DNA of 64,000 bases from Paenibacillus brasilensis (GTDB taxonomy: Bacteria > Bacillota > Bacilli > Paenibacillales > Paenibacillaceae): the NCBI RefSeq assembly GCF_009363115.1, contig NZ_CP045298.1:945001-1009000 (forward strand), in the 5' to 3' direction. This document shows positions 1 to 8,957 of the stretch, one piece after another (within the stretch, counting starts at the first letter, position 1; each line of letters opens with the position of its first letter). Both the position numbers and the translations under genes were made by a program. The notes beneath the pieces are model-generated. The model worked only from the letters and a program-made list of their open reading frames with translations. It searched no databases and was not told the origin of the DNA.

Positions 1-1197
1 ATAGGGCGTATTTTCAGACGCTTCATGACTCAGATAGTATCCGGGGGGGCAGCAATCTGAATAAGCAGGATAAGGTGTTTGATGGACGTTTATAGGCCCT
101 GTCTGCATAGCCCCCCAACTCCACGGATGCTCACAATCATGATCAGGAGCTACAGAGGGAGAGGTATGTTCTGCAAAGGAAGTATTTACAGGCGCATTCC
201 CCCAAGGTTGAGGGGACCCAATGCCCGGATACCATGAGTTTGGCATTGTATTTATTTGTGGGCTGTAATCAAACGCCGGCTGCTGCACTGGCCATGGAGA
301 ATTTACCATCGACTCCGAGCTTGTGCAACCACAAAACTTTTCAGTTACGGGCTGTTTTTCCACATATACTGGAAGCTGTGGCTTGGGTACAACCGGTTGG
401 TTAACTATGGGCTGTATCTGAGGTGGAGCTGGTTGGTTAACTATAGGCTGTATTTGAGGTGGAGCTGGTTGGTTAACTATAGGCTGTATCTGAGGTGGAG
501 CTGGTTGGTTAACTATAGGCTGTATCTGAGGTGGAGCTGGTTGGTTAACTATAGGCTGTATCTGAGGTGGAGCTGGTTGGTTAACTATGGGCTGTATTTG
601 AGGTGGAGCTGAATTGACGGGTGCCATGGGTACTTCAGGTAGTTTTAACTCTGGAAGCTTAGGAGGATTCTCTGTTTCTTTCGGCTGCGTCATCTGCTCT
701 TTAGGACTAGGCATATTTTCCGATTCAGCCTGATTCGACTCCTCTTTAGGCTGGGTAAGCTCTTGCTTGGTTGGAGACTCGGTAGGAGACTCAGACTTAG
801 GCTGTGTCATCTCTGGTTTGACTGCGGTATTTTTTTTATTCTCGACAGGATCAGAGGAATCTTCTTTGTAGTGTGGGATATTAACCGTTTCCCCGACCAA
901 TAAAGCATTGGGGTTTTTAAGCTGGGAATTGGCGTCAATAATTAGTTTAAGCGGTACATTCCAGGCCTTGGACAACTTCCACAAGGTATCTCCTTGCTTA
1001 ACCTTGTGCTGATAGACCGTTGACGGTTGTGTTTCCATCGCAACAGGATCTGTCGGAATTTTGATTTTCTCGCCAATGCTTAACTGATTAGGATCAGCTA
1101 ATTGGGGATTGGCAGCAATAACTTTCTCCAGTGCCACATTATACTTCTGCGCCAGCAAGTACAGGGTGTCACCTTTTTTAACGATGTGTATTTTCAC
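1..1197 (-). CDS. safA: LysM spore-coat assembly protein, SafA-like (3' end cut by window edge)
   Basis: The frame stays open from a GTG at 1197 to the left edge (399 codons, no stop), so the C-terminus is missing. AGGAGG lies 10 nt upstream of the GTG. Residues 1-48 and about 64-109 are two LysM domains (MKIHIVKKGDTLYLLAQKYN and HKVKQGDTLWKLSKAWNVP), which bind peptidoglycan-type glycans. An acidic Pro/Glu/Gln linker follows, then six identical 12-residue repeats (395-610), then a Pro/Gly/Trp/Tyr-rich tail with Cys pairs, typical of coat proteins. In B. subtilis SafA recruits inner-coat proteins and its gene lies a little downstream of pheA, as here. The SafA assignment rests on the N-terminal LysM plus position; another LysM coat protein is possible. 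Confidence 0.72.
   Translation of the reverse strand, partial: MKIHIVKKGDTLYLLAQKYNVALEKVIAANPQLADPNQLSIGEKIKIPTDPVAMETQPSTVYQHKVKQGDTLWKLSKAWNVPLKLIIDANSQLKNPNALLVGETVNIPHYKEDSSDPVENKKNTAVKPEMTQPKSESPTESPTKQELTQPKEESNQAESENMPSPKEQMTQPKETENPPKLPELKLPEVPMAPVNSAPPQIQPIVNQPAPPQIQPIVNQPAPPQIQPIVNQPAPPQIQPIVNQPAPPQIQPIVNQPAPPQIQPIVNQPVVPKPQLPVYVEKQPVTEKFCGCTSSESMVNSPWPVQQPAFDYSPQINTMPNSWYPGIGSPQPWGNAPVNTSFAEHTSPSVAPDHDCEHPWSWGAMQTGPINVHQTPYPAYSDCCPPGYYLSHEASENTPY
395..610 (-). repeat. Six in-frame tandem copies of a 36-bp unit
   Basis: Six units of exactly 36 bp lie head to tail (395-430, 431-466, 467-502, 503-538, 539-574, 575-610) and differ only by C/T or A/G changes at two positions. On the minus strand each encodes the 12-residue unit IVNQPAPPQIQP inside the SafA-like protein. 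There are no unique spacers, so this is a coding minisatellite and not a CRISPR. Copy number probably varies between strains. Confidence 0.95.
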
Positions 1198-1222
1198 AGG
1201 TCACAAACCTCCTACTTTCGTT

Positions 1223-1241
1223 CGGGCGTGATGAACGCCCG
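1223..1241 (-). promoter_or_regulatory. Hairpin just upstream of the safA-like ribosome binding site
   Basis: CGGGCGT and ACGCCCG form a perfect 7-bp stem with a 5-nt loop, about 10 nt upstream of the AGGAGG of the LysM gene. No U-run follows on either strand, so it is not a typical terminator. It may be part of the mRNA leader; its function is unknown. A loose sigma-E-like -10 (CATAGGAT) lies farther upstream near 1260, but I would not call it a promoter. Confidence 0.45.
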
Positions 1242-1293
1242 GCTTCTGTTATTACATCCTATGCACCTCCCGGGCGAATGACCCCATACAAAC

Positions 1294-1344
1294 AAAAAAA
1301 TCCTTTCAACCGAACACTCTCGCGAGCATTCTGTCAAAAGGATT
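1294..1344 (-). terminator. Rho-independent terminator after ilvE
   Basis: On the minus strand AATCCTTT pairs with AAAGGATT around an inner palindrome (CTCGCGAG), followed by T7. It begins 11 nt after the ilvE stop and closes the pheB-to-ilvE gene series. Confidence 0.85.
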
Positions 1345-1355
1345 CACCGTTTATT

Positions 1356-2240
1356 CTAGTCCTGCCACACTTTATAGCCGTCCTGATCCACGATTTTCCG
1401 GAACTCGGCCAGCAGCTCCAGAGTCACTGGACCCGCAACACCGGAACCAATCGTACGGCCATCCACTTCATAAGCTGCAATAACTTCCGCTGCAGTTCCT
1501 GTAAAAAAGACCTCATCCGCCACATATACATCATGCAATGTAAAAGGTTGCTCTTTGAGTGTATATCCAAGCTCGGCACACAAATCAATGATAGCATTAC
1601 GAGTAATCCCCTCAAGTGCCCCCAAATAGCAAGGAGGTGTATAGAGTACTCCGTTTTTGACAATGAAAATGTTGTCCGCGGAGCCTTCTGTCACATAACC
1701 TTGAGAATTGAGCATAATAGCCTCGCCTACACCAGCATAATTAGATTGAATCTTCACCAGGATATTGTTGAGATAGTTCAACGATTTTATCTTCGGATTC
1801 AAAGCATCCGGGATGTTACGACGCTGGGAGACAGAGATCGTTTTCAGACCAGTCAAGTAAGCTTCCTCCGGGTAAATGGCGAGCTGCTCCACGATAATGA
1901 TGATACTTGCCTTCGCACAACGTAGAGGATCAAGACCTAAATTTCCCGCACCACGAGATACAATTAAACGAATATATCCGTTACGCATTTCGTTGAGACG
2001 AATCGTTTCAGCCATCGCTTCCAGCATTTCATCCTTAGACAACGGGATGTTTAACTGAATGGATTTCGCAGAATCATATAGACGGTCCAAGTGCTCTTTG
2101 CACTTAAAAATATTGCCGTTATAGATACGAATTCCTTCGAATATACCATCTCCGTACAAGAAACCATGATCATATACGGAAACCTTTGCGTTTTCCTTCG
2201 TTACATGCTGCCCGTCCAAGTAAATCCATTGTTCTGCCAT
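1356..2240 (-). CDS. ilvE: Branched-chain amino acid aminotransferase
   Basis: A PLP-dependent class IV aminotransferase that moves amino groups between glutamate and the 2-oxo acids of Val, Leu and Ile. The product has 294 aa. The N-terminal YLDGQ and GFLYGDGIFEGIRIYNGNIF blocks, the lysine region NPKIKSLNYLNN and the family signature around TEGSADNIFIV are present. I start at the ATG at 2240 because GGAGG lies 10 nt upstream; an in-frame GTG at 2249 overlaps that GGAGG and cannot use it. The gene is 17 nt downstream of pheA and ends the group, followed at once by a terminator. D-amino acid aminotransferase is a paralogous alternative, but the sequence reads as IlvE. Confidence 0.9.
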   Translation of the reverse strand: MAEQWIYLDGQHVTKENAKVSVYDHGFLYGDGIFEGIRIYNGNIFKCKEHLDRLYDSAKSIQLNIPLSKDEMLEAMAETIRLNEMRNGYIRLIVSRGAGNLGLDPLRCAKASIIIIVEQLAIYPEEAYLTGLKTISVSQRRNIPDALNPKIKSLNYLNNILVKIQSNYAGVGEAIMLNSQGYVTEGSADNIFIVKNGVLYTPPCYLGALEGITRNAIIDLCAELGYTLKEQPFTLHDVYVADEVFFTGTAAEVIAAYEVDGRTIGSGVAGPVTLELLAEFRKIVDQDGYKVWQD

Positions 2241-2257
2241 TAGAACCACACCTCCGA

Positions 2258-3157
2258 TTATTGTTCCTTTACAACAGGTTCGATCGTTGCTTCAACGTAC
2301 TTGTAGCTTGGATAGGAGCCGAGAATACGTACCTGGCATCCCAAAGCCTCAATCTCTGCAAAGGCTGTCGGAAGCAAAATCGAATGCAGAGATTCCAAAA
2401 TTTCAATGTAAAAATAATAATTTCCCAATTGCTTTTTTGTTGGACGCGATTCGATACGGGACAGATTCAATCTGCGCCACGCAAACGTGGATAACACTTG
2501 ATGCAGTGCTCCTGGAAAATCCTGCGGCGGTGTAACCAAGATGCTGGTCCGCTGTCCATCAGGGTTACGCGGGAGACTGATAGGTTGATGGCCGATCAGG
2601 ACAAAACGGGTAAAGTTGTTGTCGTGATCCGTCACTTTACTAGCCAAAATATCCAATCCGTGTTTGACAGCCGCAAGCTTGGTTCCGAGAGCTGTCCAGC
2701 CCTTACCAGGGTTATGCCTAACCATTTCGACGGCTTCCGCCGTACTTCCTGCACTCTCCAAATCAGCTTGAGGAGCGGAAGCCTGTATGAACTTCTTACA
2801 CTGGGGAAGCGCTACGGGATGAGACATAATTTTGACTATTTTGCTCAAATCCAGATCGCCCCGGTCATTGGTAAATTCACTACGATGTCCAATAAGGTTT
2901 TGAATGGAAGGATATACCCATTCCGCTTGCATCTGAATGTCCACCTCATGTACAAGCCAGTCCATGTGTAAGCTTACAGAGCCATCAATCGTATTCTCAA
3001 TGGGAATTACACTATAGTCCGCTTTCCCCTTGTCTACTGCCTGAAACACGTCTGCTATGTGCTTATAAAATAATAATTCACAGGGCGTATCTCCTAGCAA
3101 ATACTTAATCGCCTCATGAGAAACGGTCCCCTCAGGAAGAAGTGCAATTCGTTTCAT
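2258..3157 (-). CDS. pheA: Prephenate dehydratase
   Basis: Converts prephenate to phenylpyruvate in phenylalanine synthesis. The 299-aa protein starts MKRIALLPEGTVSHEA, has the substrate-loop TRFVLIG motif near residue 188, and ends in an ACT domain containing GALH and ESRP, the usual phenylalanine-binding feedback site. There is no chorismate mutase domain, so it is the monofunctional Bacillales form. Its ATG overlaps the thrB stop by 4 nt (ATGA), which implies translational coupling. The gene lies within the pheB-hom-thrB-pheA-ilvE run. Confidence 0.95.
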   Translation of the reverse strand: MKRIALLPEGTVSHEAIKYLLGDTPCELLFYKHIADVFQAVDKGKADYSVIPIENTIDGSVSLHMDWLVHEVDIQMQAEWVYPSIQNLIGHRSEFTNDRGDLDLSKIVKIMSHPVALPQCKKFIQASAPQADLESAGSTAEAVEMVRHNPGKGWTALGTKLAAVKHGLDILASKVTDHDNNFTRFVLIGHQPISLPRNPDGQRTSILVTPPQDFPGALHQVLSTFAWRRLNLSRIESRPTKKQLGNYYFYIEILESLHSILLPTAFAEIEALGCQVRILGSYPSYKYVEATIEPVVKEQ

Positions 3158-4122
3158 TTCGTAAGCTCCCCTTTTATCATATCCATAAAAGGAAGTGTAT
3201 TCCCTTCCGTATATACTTTAACGCCATCACTCTCCGGACGCAATTTTAACACAAAGGCATTGATGCCCTGTTTACTCATCGTATCCGTTAAATACTGTTC
3301 CAGCTCTGCCTTCCGATTTTCCCGCCGATCAGTCAACGCCAGAAGTGTCGGTCCAGCCCCGCTGAGAGCCACGCCAAGGGCACCATGATGATGCGCATTC
3401 TGCAGGATCTCTGTCATACCCGGCACAAGCGCTGCGCGGTAAGGCTGATGGAGCCGATCACTCATGGCTTCAGCGATCAACTCTGTTCGGCCCGATGCCA
3501 ATGCCGCTACAAGCATCGAAGCATGACTTACATTGTATACCGCATCCTGCAAGGATACACGCTCGGGCAGCACCTCTCTGGCCTTAGACGTAGACAATTG
3601 AAACTCTGGAATGACTACCGTAACCTCCAGATTGGCATCCGGCTCAATCCGCAAGTGCTTGGCATGCCTACCATCCCACACGGCAGTAATAATACCACCA
3701 AACAGAGAGGCTCCGACATTGTCTGGATGCTTTTCAATAGCGCTTGCCATGTCAAACAGCTTGGAATCCGACAAAGGCGAGCCAATCAGCGTATTGGCGG
3801 CCACGAGAGCGCCTATAATGGCGGAAGCACTACTGCCCAAACCACGGGTAAGCGGAATATCGGAGTACATCGAAATATCCAGCTCAGGAACAGCTACGCC
3901 AGCTTCCCGAAAAACCATTTGTGCTACCTTGAAAATCAAATTTGTTTTATCTCGCGGAACCCCATTCATTTCATCTCCATACAGATGAAAGGCCGTCTGT
4001 TCTGCCTCTTTCAATTCAATCCATGCATATAAGGACAACGCCATGCCCAATGTATCAAAACCGGGGCCCAAGTTGGCGGTACTCGCAGGCACACGCACCC
4101 TTGCAGTTTTCAAAACGGTCAT
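3154..4122 (-). CDS. thrB: Homoserine kinase
   Basis: A GHMP-family kinase that phosphorylates L-homoserine with ATP, on the way to threonine. The 322-aa protein carries the N-terminal ASTANLGPGFDTLG block and the ATP-binding loop LTRGLGSSASAIIGALVAAN near residue 90, plus the C-terminal ALSGAGPTLLAL block. An AGGAGG precedes the ATG. It follows hom by 27 nt and overlaps pheA. No threonine synthase gene lies in the window, although B. subtilis has hom-thrC-thrB together. Confidence 0.95.
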   Translation of the reverse strand: MTVLKTARVRVPASTANLGPGFDTLGMALSLYAWIELKEAEQTAFHLYGDEMNGVPRDKTNLIFKVAQMVFREAGVAVPELDISMYSDIPLTRGLGSSASAIIGALVAANTLIGSPLSDSKLFDMASAIEKHPDNVGASLFGGIITAVWDGRHAKHLRIEPDANLEVTVVIPEFQLSTSKAREVLPERVSLQDAVYNVSHASMLVAALASGRTELIAEAMSDRLHQPYRAALVPGMTEILQNAHHHGALGVALSGAGPTLLALTDRRENRKAELEQYLTDTMSKQGINAFVLKLRPESDGVKVYTEGNTLPFMDMIKGELTK

Positions 4123-4149
4123 ACGGATGATTCCTCCTGCTTTTATTGA

Positions 4150-5436
4150 CTATCCTTCTACCCGATATACACTCTTGATGCGACGGATCACATCCAAAGT
4201 TTCAAAATGCTCCAGCACCTTTTTCATACTCGCTTTACTGGCCAAATGAGTCACAATAATAATTTCAGCATCGGGATTAACCTCATTCGGTTGCTGCACG
4301 ACAGAGGCCAGACTGACGTTGAATTCAGCAAATACCTGCGTAATCCGTGCCAACACCCCGGCTTTATCATCCACATGCAAAAGCACGAAATTTTTGAAAT
4401 ACACATCTTCGTCATTGCTGATTTTTTTGGGATTGTAAGGCACGATTGCTTTAAGCCCATTCACGCCGAGTTTGAGGTTTTTCACAACCGCTACCAGATC
4501 AGCCACAACCGATGTAGCTGTTGGCATTTCGCCTGCACCCGCCCCATAAAACATGGTTTCACCCACTGCTTCACCATGCACATACACTGCGTTGAATACC
4601 CCATTCACCGAAGCCAATGGATGCTGCTTGCGTACCATTGTCGGCTGAACGTTGATCGTAAATTCATCGCCCTGACGCTCTGCAATGCCAAGCAATTTCA
4701 TTTCATATCCAAGTTTTTTGGCAAAAGCGATATCCTCACTCGTTACCTTCGAAATACCGCTGACGCTCACATCCTTGAGCTCTACATTGGAACGGAATCC
4801 AAGCGTACCCAGAATAGCCATTTTACGGGCTGCATCCAGCCCCTCCACATCTGAGGTCGGATCAGATTCTGCATATCCAAGCTCCTGCGCTTCCTGAAGG
4901 ACCTCCTCGTACGAGGCTCCCTCCTGGCTCATTTTAGTTAAAATGAAGTTTGTCGTACCGTTCACAATTCCCATAATACGGGTAATGCGGTCGGAGGAAA
5001 AGCCTTCAATTAACGTACGAATGATCGGAATCCCGCCTGCTACACTGGCTTCATAAAAAATATCACATTGCTTTTCCTGTGCCTTAGCCAATACTTCAGA
5101 GCCATGCAAAGCCATTAAGTCCTTATTTGCTGTTACGATATGCTTGCCTCGCTCCAGCGCTTCCAGAATGTACTCCTTGGTCTGACCAACGCCGCCCATG
5201 ACTTCGATAATGACATCAATGTCAGGATCCCGAATGACTTCCCATGGGTCCTCAGTAAGCTTAGCGCCGTCCACTTCAATGGAGCGATATTTGTCTATAT
5301 TTTTTACAGCTATTTTTTCAATAATGATAGGTGAACCAACTTGCCTGCTCAAATCTTCCTGATTTCCTTCTACGATTCGAACAACTCCCGTTCCTACCGT
5401 ACCTAAACCCAACAATCCTACTTTGACCGGTTTCAT
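4150..5436 (-). CDS. hom: Homoserine dehydrogenase with ACT domain
   Basis: Reduces aspartate semialdehyde to homoserine, the branch point to threonine and methionine. The 428-aa protein has the Rossmann motif GLLGLGTVGTGVVRI at residues 8-22, the catalytic-domain blocks ASVAGGIPIIRTL and VNGTTNFIL near residues 140-170, and a C-terminal ACT domain from about residue 350 for feedback by threonine. Length and domain order match Bacillus Hom. AGGAGGG precedes the ATG. It sits between pheB and thrB. Confidence 0.96.
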   Translation of the reverse strand: MKPVKVGLLGLGTVGTGVVRIVEGNQEDLSRQVGSPIIIEKIAVKNIDKYRSIEVDGAKLTEDPWEVIRDPDIDVIIEVMGGVGQTKEYILEALERGKHIVTANKDLMALHGSEVLAKAQEKQCDIFYEASVAGGIPIIRTLIEGFSSDRITRIMGIVNGTTNFILTKMSQEGASYEEVLQEAQELGYAESDPTSDVEGLDAARKMAILGTLGFRSNVELKDVSVSGISKVTSEDIAFAKKLGYEMKLLGIAERQGDEFTINVQPTMVRKQHPLASVNGVFNAVYVHGEAVGETMFYGAGAGEMPTATSVVADLVAVVKNLKLGVNGLKAIVPYNPKKISNDEDVYFKNFVLLHVDDKAGVLARITQVFAEFNVSLASVVQQPNEVNPDAEIIIVTHLASKASMKKVLEHFETLDVIRRIKSVYRVEG

Positions 5437-5482
5437 CCATTTCCCTCCTGCTAACTTTATCTAATGGGCTGTACGGCCCTTG

Positions 5483-5920
5483 TTAACCTTGCCCGATCAG
5501 GCGGACACGTTTGACGCCAGAGATGGTCTCCAATCCTTCTAGCAAAACACCTAGCTCTTCACTCAGTCTGGGCATTTCTACCGAGATAACTACGTTGGCT
5601 CTGCCTTGCAGCGGAATGCTCTGCTGAATAGTCAGCACATTGCCTCCGTAATCTGCCACCCTTCCAAGCACTCTGGACAACATGCCGGATTGATGTTCCA
5701 AATCAATGGAAATATTGACAATTCGCTCACGCTCCAGCTGGTTAACCAAATGAATGCCGTCTTTATATTTATAAAAGGCGCTTCGACTTAGCCCAACTTG
5801 CTCCACGGCGTCATGCACGGTTTTTACATCTCCTGAAGCCAGCAGCATTTTAACCTGTATAGTTTTAACTATAGCTTCAGGCAAAATATCTTCCCGTACC
5901 AAGTAATAGCGCTCTTTCAC
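5483..5920 (-). CDS. pheB: ACT-domain regulatory protein PheB
   Basis: A 145-aa protein, the usual PheB length. Residues 1-55 resemble a small helix-turn-helix (HDAVEQVGLSRSAFYKYKDG) and residues about 68-145 form an ACT domain (GMLSRVLGRVADYGGNVLTI). In B. subtilis the pheB gene neighbours obg and pheA. The family was once called chorismate mutase, but no mutase signature is visible and an amino-acid-sensing regulator is more likely. The start is GTG with GGAGAGG upstream. It is followed after 46 nt by hom and preceded by the obg terminator, so a promoter should lie between 5921 and 6002. Confidence 0.85.
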   Translation of the reverse strand: MKERYYLVREDILPEAIVKTIQVKMLLASGDVKTVHDAVEQVGLSRSAFYKYKDGIHLVNQLERERIVNISIDLEHQSGMLSRVLGRVADYGGNVLTIQQSIPLQGRANVVISVEMPRLSEELGVLLEGLETISGVKRVRLIGQG

Positions 5921-6002
5921 GAACGTCCTCTCCTTAAAGACTTATGTTTTTGTATAGAGGACATTATATCGAAACTAGTGAAAATCAGCAAGCTAACTTT
6001 AC

Positions 6003-6049
6003 AAAAAAAGGCTACTGCCATCTATAGGGTTCTCTATAGCGCAGTAGCC
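6003..6049 (-). terminator. Rho-independent terminator after obgE
   Basis: On the minus strand GGCTACTGC and GCAGTAGCC form a 9-bp stem followed by T7. It ends the rplU-to-obgE transcript, 26 nt past the obgE stop. Confidence 0.9.
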
Positions 6050-6074
6050 ATTCATCTCAACCATTATTCTATTC

Positions 6075-7385
6075 CTAGTAGTAGCTGCTGCCTTCTACGA
6101 ATTCGAACTCGAAATCAGCAATGCGTACAGATGTACCATCTGTGGCACCACGTTTACGCAGCTCGGCATCCACACCCATATGGCGCAGCGTTCTTGCCAA
6201 TTTTAAAATGGCATCATGCGAATTCAACTGCATGCGCTTCATCATGCGCTCAATTTTGGGGCTGTGCACTACGAATGTGTCGTTCTCACGCACAATCGTA
6301 AAGCCTTCGTCTTCTGCCGTATCCAGCTTAAATACCTTACGCTCATTAACTTCTGCTACTTCCTCAACGACCGGCTCGTCCGGTATTTGATCCAGCAAAT
6401 CAGCGGCCCGATAGAGCAGTTCTTTGACACCTTGGCGTGTCAGTGAAGAGATGGGCATAATTTCCAGGTCTGGACGTACAGAAGCGATCTGTTCTTTGAA
6501 TTGTGCGAGTTTTTCTTCCGCTTCCGGCATATCCATTTTATTCGCTGCCACAATTTGTGGACGTTCCTCCAGGGCAGCATTATATTGCTTTAATTCGTCG
6601 TTAATTTTAGTCCAATCCTCAAACGGATCACGCCCTTCAGAGCCTGCCATATCCACAACATGGATAATTATGCGTGTTCGCTCAATGTGCCGCAGAAATT
6701 CATGTCCCAGCCCAACACCTTCATGGGCTCCTTCAATTAGTCCAGGCAGATCAGCCATCACAAAGGTACGATGATCGCCCACATCCACGACCCCCAAATT
6801 CGGGGTAATCGTTGTAAAGTGGTATGCGCCAATCTTTGGTTTGGCAGAGGATACAACTGACAGCAATGTGGATTTCCCTACACTAGGGAAACCGACCAGA
6901 CCCACGTCTGCCATTACTTTTAGCTCGAGGGTAATATAACGCTCTTGTCCCTCTGCACCATTTTCAGCCAGCTCAGGTGCTGGATTACTAGGCGTAGCAA
7001 AACGAATGTTCCCGCGTCCTCCGCGTCCTCCTTTAGCTACGACAACCTGCTGCCCATGGCGCGTCATATCTGCCAATACTTCACCCGTATCATCATCTAT
7101 GATAACCGTTCCCGGTGGTATCCGTACGATCATGTGCTCCGCGTTAGCTCCGTGTTGGGCTTTGTTACGACCCTTCACCCCACGCTGGGCTTTAAAATGT
7201 CGTTGATATCGAAAATCCATCAACGTACGCAACCCTTCATCTACACGGAAAATCACATCTCCACCGTTCCCTCCATCACCACCACCTGGGCCACCCTCAG
7301 GAACGTATTTCTCACGGCGAAACGCAATTAAGCCGTCTCCACCGTCTCCACCTTTAACAAAAATCTTCGCTTTATCTACAAACAT
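6075..7385 (-). CDS. obgE: GTPase Obg/CgtA
   Basis: An essential GTPase tied to 50S subunit assembly, the stress response and, in Bacillus, entry into sporulation. The 436-aa protein has the glycine-rich Obg fold at residues 1-158 ([20 protein letters not shown]), a GTPase domain with P-loop [18 protein letters not shown] switch, DLPGLIEGA and NKMD motifs, and a C-terminal OCT domain. The start is the ATG at 7385, which has AAGGAAGGTG upstream and begins [10 protein letters not shown] as in the family; an open extension 28 codons upstream lies in the spo0B end and is ignored. It follows spo0B closely, as in B. subtilis. Confidence 0.97.
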   Translation of the reverse strand: MFVDKAKIFVKGGDGGDGLIAFRREKYVPEGGPGGGDGGNGGDVIFRVDEGLRTLMDFRYQRHFKAQRGVKGRNKAQHGANAEHMIVRIPPGTVIIDDDTGEVLADMTRHGQQVVVAKGGRGGRGNIRFATPSNPAPELAENGAEGQERYITLELKVMADVGLVGFPSVGKSTLLSVVSSAKPKIGAYHFTTITPNLGVVDVGDHRTFVMADLPGLIEGAHEGVGLGHEFLRHIERTRIIIHVVDMAGSEGRDPFEDWTKINDELKQYNAALEERPQIVAANKMDMPEAEEKLAQFKEQIASVRPDLEIMPISSLTRQGVKELLYRAADLLDQIPDEPVVEEVAEVNERKVFKLDTAEDEGFTIVRENDTFVVHSPKIERMMKRMQLNSHDAILKLARTLRHMGVDAELRKRGATDGTSVRIADFEFEFVEGSSYY

Positions 7386-7398
7386 GGTTACACCTTCC

Positions 7399-8136
7399 TT
7401 ATGTCTGGCACTCCATCCGAATTTGAAGCATTTCGCCTGTAGGGAGCTTCTCCGTTCGAATGCGTTCACTTCCGTGTATGGGTTTGACCTGCTTTAATAA
7501 ATTCGTATCGGCAGGTATATCACTTCCTTCAAAGCGGACAATAATATCCTTCTGATCCATACCGAAAAAAAGTGTCAATCTGCGCACTTCTCCCCAGGAC
7601 GACCGGCCGCCACCATATTGATACGCACGCACCGTTTCTATGACGGCCGAGGCAAGCGACTCGCCGTCTTCGGGAGACATGACAGCGTCCAACTTTAACT
7701 GCTCCTCCACCTGTACTGACAACTGTAAGTTTCCAGCGTTTACGCGAAAAGACTGCAAATAAAATACCAGTGAAGGAATACCCAGCTTGGATATTTTACT
7801 GTCCTCTGCCACGCGCTCTTTTATTGTTTCCACATAAGCAGCTGATTTATCATGCTTATTCATACGAATATAACCATAAAGCACCTGTAAGTCATTCATC
7901 CAGTCATGCCGATGATGGTTAAGCGTTGCGATAGCTGTACGCTCCAAGGAACGCAAAGCAGCTTTCCGCTCATACTCAGCCTGTCTACGTGTATACCACA
8001 TGCCAAAGCAAGCGGCAACAACAGACCACAAAGCTAATATGATAATCGTTAAACCTTCAGGATAGAGCAGTGAAAAAACCAAAGGAATCAGAATGGAACC
8101 CAACGCCAAATAAGGCGCTCTTATCCGCTGGAACAT
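7399..8136 (-). CDS. spo0B: Sporulation phosphotransferase Spo0B, membrane-anchored form
   Basis: Spo0B passes phosphate from Spo0F~P to Spo0A. The signature [19 protein letters not shown] at about residues 74-92 matches the four-helix-bundle segment of Spo0B; the phospho-accepting His would be the one in RHDWMN (about His77). A degenerate ATPase-like C-terminal region follows. Unlike the soluble, roughly 190-aa B. subtilis protein, this one (245 aa) has two N-terminal hydrophobic segments near residues 7-25 and 28-47. I start at the ATG at 8136, with GGAGAG 5 nt upstream; the ATG at 8157 has no ribosome binding site. Position between rpmA and obgE supports the call. Confidence 0.85.
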   Translation of the reverse strand: MFQRIRAPYLALGSILIPLVFSLLYPEGLTIIILALWSVVAACFGMWYTRRQAEYERKAALRSLERTAIATLNHHRHDWMNDLQVLYGYIRMNKHDKSAAYVETIKERVAEDSKISKLGIPSLVFYLQSFRVNAGNLQLSVQVEEQLKLDAVMSPEDGESLASAVIETVRAYQYGGGRSSWGEVRRLTLFFGMDQKDIIVRFEGSDIPADTNLLKQVKPIHGSERIRTEKLPTGEMLQIRMECQT

Positions 8137-8229
8137 GGCTTCTCTCCGTTCTGCCATAATTAAATGGATTATTGAAAAACCTTAATCCAGTATAGCACAG
8201 ACTGACTTTCCAGTTCATTACCATCATGC

Positions 8230-8264
8230 AAAAAAGCCTCCGACAAAAGTGCCGGAGGCTTTTC
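8230..8264 (-). terminator. Rho-independent terminator after rpmA
   Basis: Minus-strand AAGCCTCCG and CGGAGGCTT form a stem followed by T6. It separates the ribosomal genes from spo0B-obgE, so some of the latter's transcription may depend on read-through or on a promoter near 8160-8220. Confidence 0.9.
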
Positions 8265-8282
8265 AGCGTGTCTAAGCCGCTA

Positions 8283-8600
8283 TTAAGCTTCTACAGTAGC
8301 TGCTACTGGAGCAGTGTCGATCGGGTAGATGCTCACCTTTTTGCGATCACGGCCCCAACGTTCGAACTTCACAACGCCGTCCACTTTCGCGAATAGAGTG
8401 TCGTCCTTACCGATGCCCACATTCGTACCCGGATGAATTTTCGTTCCGCGTTGACGAACCAGAATGCTACCGCCGGTAACTGCTTGACCGTCAGCACGTT
8501 TCACGCCAAGACGTTTCGATCTGCTATCACGTCCGTTTTTCGTGGAACCTACACCTTTTTTCGATGCGAATAATTGAAGATCCAATGTCAATTTCAACAT
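8283..8600 (-). CDS. rpmA: 50S ribosomal protein L27 with cleavable N-terminus
   Basis: L27 reaches towards the peptidyl-transferase centre of the 50S subunit. The 105-aa protein begins with the Firmicute extension [11 protein letters not shown] before [15 protein letters not shown]; in this lineage the extension is removed by the protease Prp, encoded just upstream here. The rest ([40 protein letters not shown]) is typical L27. It is 5 nt downstream of prp in rplU-prp-rpmA. Confidence 0.98.
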   Translation of the reverse strand: MLKLTLDLQLFASKKGVGSTKNGRDSRSKRLGVKRADGQAVTGGSILVRQRGTKIHPGTNVGIGKDDTLFAKVDGVVKFERWGRDRKKVSIYPIDTAPVAATVEA

Positions 8601-8605
8601 GATGT

Positions 8606-8944
8606 CTACCTCCTTCTTTGTTTATTTTCTATTTGAAGATACTTACCATATGATTCAGCAATACTTGTCAGCATAATCACCATGGACTCCAGCAACAGTT
8701 GAACCTGTGCATTCGCAACATCATGATTTTCAGGGGGAAAATACGCGCTCAAAAAGCCGTTTTCCATTTCTGTTTCCATTTCAGCATCCGTAAGAGCTCC
8801 AATCGAATTGACGGTTCCTACAGTTACCGCTGAAACGCCAGCACATACAATATCCTCGCCAGACTTGGCGTAATTCGCATGGCCTTTAATAGAAAATCCC
8901 TGTATGCTGCCATCCTCCAGTCGTGTAATGCGCACGATAATCAC
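8606..8944 (-). CDS. prp: Ribosomal-processing cysteine protease Prp
   Basis: The YsxB/Prp protease trims the N-terminus of L27. The 112-aa protein has His22 in GHANYA and Cys34 in DIVCAGVSA, at the same residue numbers as the catalytic pair described for S. aureus Prp. The start is GTG (MIIVRITR) with AGAGGGTG upstream. Its place between rplU and rpmA is conserved in bacteria whose L27 carries the extension, and the L27 here does carry it. Confidence 0.95.
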   Translation of the reverse strand: MIIVRITRLEDGSIQGFSIKGHANYAKSGEDIVCAGVSAVTVGTVNSIGALTDAEMETEMENGFLSAYFPPENHDVANAQVQLLLESMVIMLTSIAESYGKYLQIENKQRRR

Positions 8945-8957
8945 TTATCGCACCCTC

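Noticed and set aside
395-610. Possible CRISPR array
   Set aside because: Units are contiguous with no spacers and are in frame within a coding sequence.
256-612. 118-codon plus-strand frame with Trp/Tyr repeats
   Set aside because: It is the complement of the 36-bp repeats of the LysM gene; the minus frame has two clear LysM domains.
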